Shown here: positions 61,481 through 64,000 of the stretch, one piece after another | How positions within the stretch are numbered: the first letter of the stretch is position 1 | How the letters are laid out: each line of letters opens with the position of its first letter | Assembly (NCBI RefSeq): GCF_014284125.1 | Contig: NZ_JACOFX010000011.1 | Span: forward strand, 122,358-186,357 | DNA: 64,000 nt | Source: Undibacterium umbellatum | GTDB taxonomy: Bacteria > Pseudomonadota > Gammaproteobacteria > Burkholderiales > Burkholderiaceae_D | Reading direction: 5' to 3' | The notes under the pieces: generated by a model | Database searches by the model: none | Seen by the model: the letters and a program-made list of their open reading frames with translations, nothing else | What the model was told of the DNA's origin: nothing | Program-made: the position numbers and the translations under genes

Positions 61481-62808
61481 CACTAGTGTCCGGTTAAAAG
61501 TCGAATAAATTCAATTGGTTAGCGGATGGATCTATGTCAGAAATGTAGTCATCAATCTGAAAGGCCTGTGAAATCTCGTTTTTCTCAAAGACAGAGACCG
61601 ATAAAATCTGTAATAAAGTGTAGAGAGAGGCATTCAATTGCAATTCCTTTTTAATAATAGCGATCAACACATAAGTCGAGATGGCGCACCAGATTTGCGT
61701 CTTCACGGCGTTTTCGCTGTTACCCAAAAAGTGCTTGATGCGCAAATGCTGCTTGATCCATTTGAAGAACAATTCGACTTGCCAGCGACTCTTGTACAGT
61801 GCGGCGATAGTGGTCGCTGGCAAGGCAGTATTGTTAGTCAGAAACACCAAGGTTTTCCCTGTGTCAGGCTCTTTGTAGCGAATGCGACGCAAGTGTTCTG
61901 GAAATTCTTTTGTCTTGTAAAACCCTTTAAGCATGATAGTTTGATCGCAAATGATGCCCAAATCTTTGTTCACTGGGGCCGAATAAATACGCCGGAAACT
62001 CAGATTGCTTTTGGCTCTGGTCACAAAGAAAGCGCCTGCCTGATGCATCTTGTAGAGCCGCGTGAAATCCAGATAGCCCCGGTCCATCACATAGAACGCA
62101 CCCGCTTCGAACGGCAAGAAATCGAGCACATTGACTTCGTGCATTTTTCCATCGCTGATGTGGATAAACGCAGGTATAGCCCCACGCAGATCGAGCAAAG
62201 TGTGCAACTTGATTGCTGCTTTGGTGGAGCGAAATGGCGTCCAATCGAACAGCGACAAACAGAGGTCGATGGTGGTTGCATCGAGAGCGTATGCCGTGTT
62301 TTGCAACTCCAATCCCAATTCGTCGTGCTGATAAAGCTTGCGAGCACGACGAATCAACAACGCGGCCAAATCTGCCCAGATACGCCAGTCGCGATGTTCG
62401 TTGGCGTCGGCCAAGGTGCTGCGATGCACGGTATGGCGCAGCCCCATTGCGTACAACTTGTTGCTGTTGGCACCAAGTGTCACTTCGATGTCGCGCAACG
62501 ACTCGCGCCAAGTCAACTGCGCAAACGCCATTATCCGAAACTGCTCCGCACAAGTCATCCTGCGAACACCCGCATTGCCAGAATAACGATTCACGATCCG
62601 CGTAAAACTTGTCCAAGGGATGAATTCCATTAATTGCGCAAACAAGGTTTTGCCAACATTCATGCTTCACTCCCCAGAACAACAAACCTAGAAAATGACA
62701 CAAAAATGCAAAATCCAATTTCAAATCGGCACCAAACAAAATCACCCTGTATCCCACGTCATTACTAACTTTCAGTATCGCTTTACTCAATTTAACCGGA
62801 CACTAGTG
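61481..62808. mobile_element. Intact IS4-family insertion sequence
   Basis: 1328 bp. Perfect 18-bp terminal inverted repeats, CACTAGTGTCCGGTTAAA at 61481-61498 and its complement at 62791-62808, flanked by a 9-bp target duplication. One transposase gene on the minus strand spans nearly the whole element. The intact open frame, perfect ends and exact duplication indicate a recent insertion. It separates the glutaredoxin-DoxX unit from the gene at 62816. Confidence 0.97.
61494..62663 (-). CDS. IS4-family transposase (DUF4372 type)
   Basis: 389 residues, full length and uninterrupted. The N-terminal DUF4372-like part reads MNVGKTLFAQLMEFIPWTSF...RMTCAEQFRIMAFAQLTWRESLRDIE. The DDE catalytic acids are evident: Asp in YALDATTIDLC, Asp in VMDRGYLDFTRLY, and Glu in the IS4 YREK signature (Y-KS-R-WQV-E-LFFKWI-K). 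The gene reaches into both inverted-repeat ends. It catalyses movement of the enclosing element. Confidence 0.97.
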   Translation of the reverse strand: MNVGKTLFAQLMEFIPWTSFTRIVNRYSGNAGVRRMTCAEQFRIMAFAQLTWRESLRDIEVTLGANSNKLYAMGLRHTVHRSTLADANEHRDWRIWADLAALLIRRARKLYQHDELGLELQNTAYALDATTIDLCLSLFDWTPFRSTKAAIKLHTLLDLRGAIPAFIHISDGKMHEVNVLDFLPFEAGAFYVMDRGYLDFTRLYKMHQAGAFFVTRAKSNLSFRRIYSAPVNKDLGIICDQTIMLKGFYKTKEFPEHLRRIRYKEPDTGKTLVFLTNNTALPATTIAALYKSRWQVELFFKWIKQHLRIKHFLGNSENAVKTQIWCAISTYVLIAIIKKELQLNASLYTLLQILSVSVFEKNEISQAFQIDDYISDIDPSANQLNLFDF

Positions 62809-62817
62809 AGTTCAAAT
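62809..62817. repeat. 9-bp target site duplication, right copy
   Basis: AGTTCAAAT immediately after the right inverted repeat, identical to 61472-61480. The last two bases, AT, are the first two bases of the downstream gene's ATG at 62816. Confidence 0.95.
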
Positions 62818-63919
62818 GAGTGTTCATCAGTTAAGTCAGCATACCGCCATGGGATCGGCGGAAACACCCATCCATCAAGCACCAGCGGTGACACTGGCTG
62901 ACGGTGGCAGCTTTATTCCGCAACATTATTTGCGTTATAGTCACACGCTCGCCTCCCTGCAGGAGATTGCCAGCAGAGTCCGGTTTGCAGACGAATTACT
63001 GATCTTTGCCCATGAAGACAAACAGGGCATGTATATCCAGATTGGCATGGTAGGCCGTGAGAACTATGAAAGGGGCAACACCATCCGCCCCTTGAAGCTG
63101 GTCTATGGCAGAAAGTGGCGCATAGATGCCGACACACCGACGTCTGAGATCGTGCAAACCATTTTTCTGGCCATCAAAAAGATGCGCGAACATGAGGTCC
63201 GTGAATTGCTCACCTTGCGAGACGAGACCAGCGGCAAGGCCAGTACCCCATTTAGCACGCACCATGACGTACACGTACTTGCCCGTTTCGCACCGCCAGG
63301 TACGCCCACCGCCACAACAGCAGATGCCTCGGAGGCCATCGTCAGTTGGCTCGATCCAGTGCGGTTTGGACAGCGACGCATTGCGCTGCTGGAGGTGAAC
63401 CAGCATCGCGGTGGCTCGTGGATAGTCGATCTGGCTTTGGGTATGCTGCCTTTGGCTCGCGCCATGGAAGCAGATTTACCAGAATTCAATCACCTGGCCT
63501 TGACCATCGTGCTCAAAGAGTTGAGCCGCAGTGAGCTGCTGCATCAGATCATGCAGGCCATGATAGATCATAGTGATCGTGCAGTAGAAGCTGCTTTTCA
63601 ATACCAGGGTTTTGCCCGCTTCAGCCGCACGCTTGATCCAGCGACAATCGCTGGCTTGTCTATCGCTGCCCGCCCCTATGCCAGAGACGCACGAAATCCT
63701 GCATTTAGCGAGGCCTTCAAGGCGAGCAACTATGAAGTTGATGCAAGCCGTGCGCCTGCTTTGGGCAAGGGCAGACTTGCCGACATCAACCGCCACAAAA
63801 TCGCGCAATTCAGCAACTTGTCCGGCCACATGCCCAGGGGTTTGCACACGGCTGCACAGTCTGGCAACCCCTTAGAGGCTGTTCGAGATCTTATTGTAAA
63901 CAAAAGGAATATTGCGTAA
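62816..63919 (+). CDS. Hypothetical protein, bounded by two insertion sequences
   Basis: 367 codons. The ATG at 62816 lies at the edge of the IS4-family element, rebuilt by the target duplication, so the original promoter and any upstream codons are displaced by 1.3 kb. Soluble: YLRYSHTLASLQEIASRVRFADELLIFAHEDKQGMYIQIGMVGRENYERG, then SWLDPVRFGQRRIALLEVNQHRGGSWIVDLALGMLPLARAMEADLPEF. I recognise no family. Its last 15 or so residues (LEAVRDLIVNKRNIA) appear to be encoded by the end of a second insertion sequence starting near 63875, so the native C-terminus is probably lost. It may no longer be expressed. Confidence 0.6.
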   Translation: MSVHQLSQHTAMGSAETPIHQAPAVTLADGGSFIPQHYLRYSHTLASLQEIASRVRFADELLIFAHEDKQGMYIQIGMVGRENYERGNTIRPLKLVYGRKWRIDADTPTSEIVQTIFLAIKKMREHEVRELLTLRDETSGKASTPFSTHHDVHVLARFAPPGTPTATTADASEAIVSWLDPVRFGQRRIALLEVNQHRGGSWIVDLALGMLPLARAMEADLPEFNHLALTIVLKELSRSELLHQIMQAMIDHSDRAVEAAFQYQGFARFSRTLDPATIAGLSIAARPYARDARNPAFSEAFKASNYEVDASRAPALGKGRLADINRHKIAQFSNLSGHMPRGLHTAAQSGNPLEAVRDLIVNKRNIA

Positions 63920-64000
63920 ACTTAGGTGATGAGAAAAGCCTACCCAAGCGACATCAGTAGAGAACAGTTTGCAAAGATAGAAGATATTCTGCTGAGCGCA
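63875..64000 (+). mobile_element. Left end of an IS5-like insertion sequence, cut by the window edge
   Basis: Sequence from about 63875 (GAGGCTGTTCGAGATC) to the transposase start at 63929 looks like the left terminus of an IS5-group element; the boundary is inferred from a change in character and from the run-through of the preceding frame. A TTA directly before it could be a target duplication of the IS1031 subgroup. The right end lies outside the window, so it cannot be verified. Confidence 0.6.
63929..64000 (+). CDS. IS5-family transposase, N-terminal fragment (continues beyond the window)
   Basis: 24 codons to the window edge: MRKAYPSDISREQFAKIED, then ILLSA. This opening (K-A-Y-P-S-D-I-S-R-E-Q-F) is a familiar N-terminus of IS5-family transposases of the ISL2/IS1031 type. 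Preceded by TTAGGTG with a weak ribosome site. No catalytic residues are inside the window. Confidence 0.75.
   Translation, partial: MRKAYPSDISREQFAKIEDILLSA

Overview
The window looks like chromosomal DNA of a betaproteobacterium, most likely Burkholderiales and plausibly Oxalobacteraceae (Undibacterium/Massilia/Janthinobacterium-like). That is a judgement from the gene content (L-2-amino-thiazoline-4-carboxylate hydrolase, DUF4865/tautomerase/LysR cluster, XapX proteins, many LysR and NarL-type regulators), the moderate GC with AT-richer islands, and short dispersed intergenic repeats. No rRNA or tRNA gene was seen.

Layout. 0-5 kb: an ATC-hydrolase-like gene, a divergent MFS transporter/LysR pair, a SRAP-domain DNA-repair protein with a small partner. 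4.8-10.2 kb: a GH64-type beta-1,3-glucanase divergent from a C39-like lipoprotein, then an AT-rich alpha/beta hydrolase. 10.3-17.8 kb: a frameshifted hypothetical gene, two paralogous exported TPR proteins separated by a 79-bp triple tandem repeat, and a Sel1-repeat protein. 17.8-20.4 kb: DUF4865, tautomerase and carboxymuconolactone-decarboxylase-like genes divergent from a LysR gene. 20.4-25.8 kb: DUF6714 and VOC proteins, a zeta-toxin module, and four unrecognised or LRR proteins resembling orphan immunity genes.

25.8-38.7 kb is the most unusual part: a tightly packed minus-strand operon of a 1776-residue multidomain multicopper oxidase, an exported beta-propeller, a double-domain SCO protein, and a cytochrome c fused to a periplasmic-binding-like domain, followed by a hybrid propeller/histidine kinase. 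It looks like a dedicated periplasmic metal-oxidation or copper-enzyme system, related in architecture to MnxG-type manganese oxidases; the substrate is unknown.

39-48 kb: a second minus-strand run (chloroperoxidase-like hydrolase with a Tat-like leader, DoxX, catalase, YcaC-like hydrolase, YtcJ-like amidohydrolase, two XapX, DoxX, DUF1275), headed by a small histidine kinase and facing a NarL-type response regulator. This suggests a coherent, two-component-controlled oxidative or xenobiotic stress regulon. 48-60 kb: ordinary accessory genes (ATP-grasp, YbaK, O-methyltransferase, serine hydrolase, GNATs, GFA, DUF1801). 60.6-64 kb: glutaredoxin and DoxX, then an intact IS4-family element with perfect 18-bp inverted repeats and a 9-bp target duplication placed exactly on the start codon of the next gene, whose 3' end runs into a second (IS5-like) element cut by the window edge.

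Two dispersed intergenic repeat families (three copies each) and the 79-bp tandem array are further non-coding structure.
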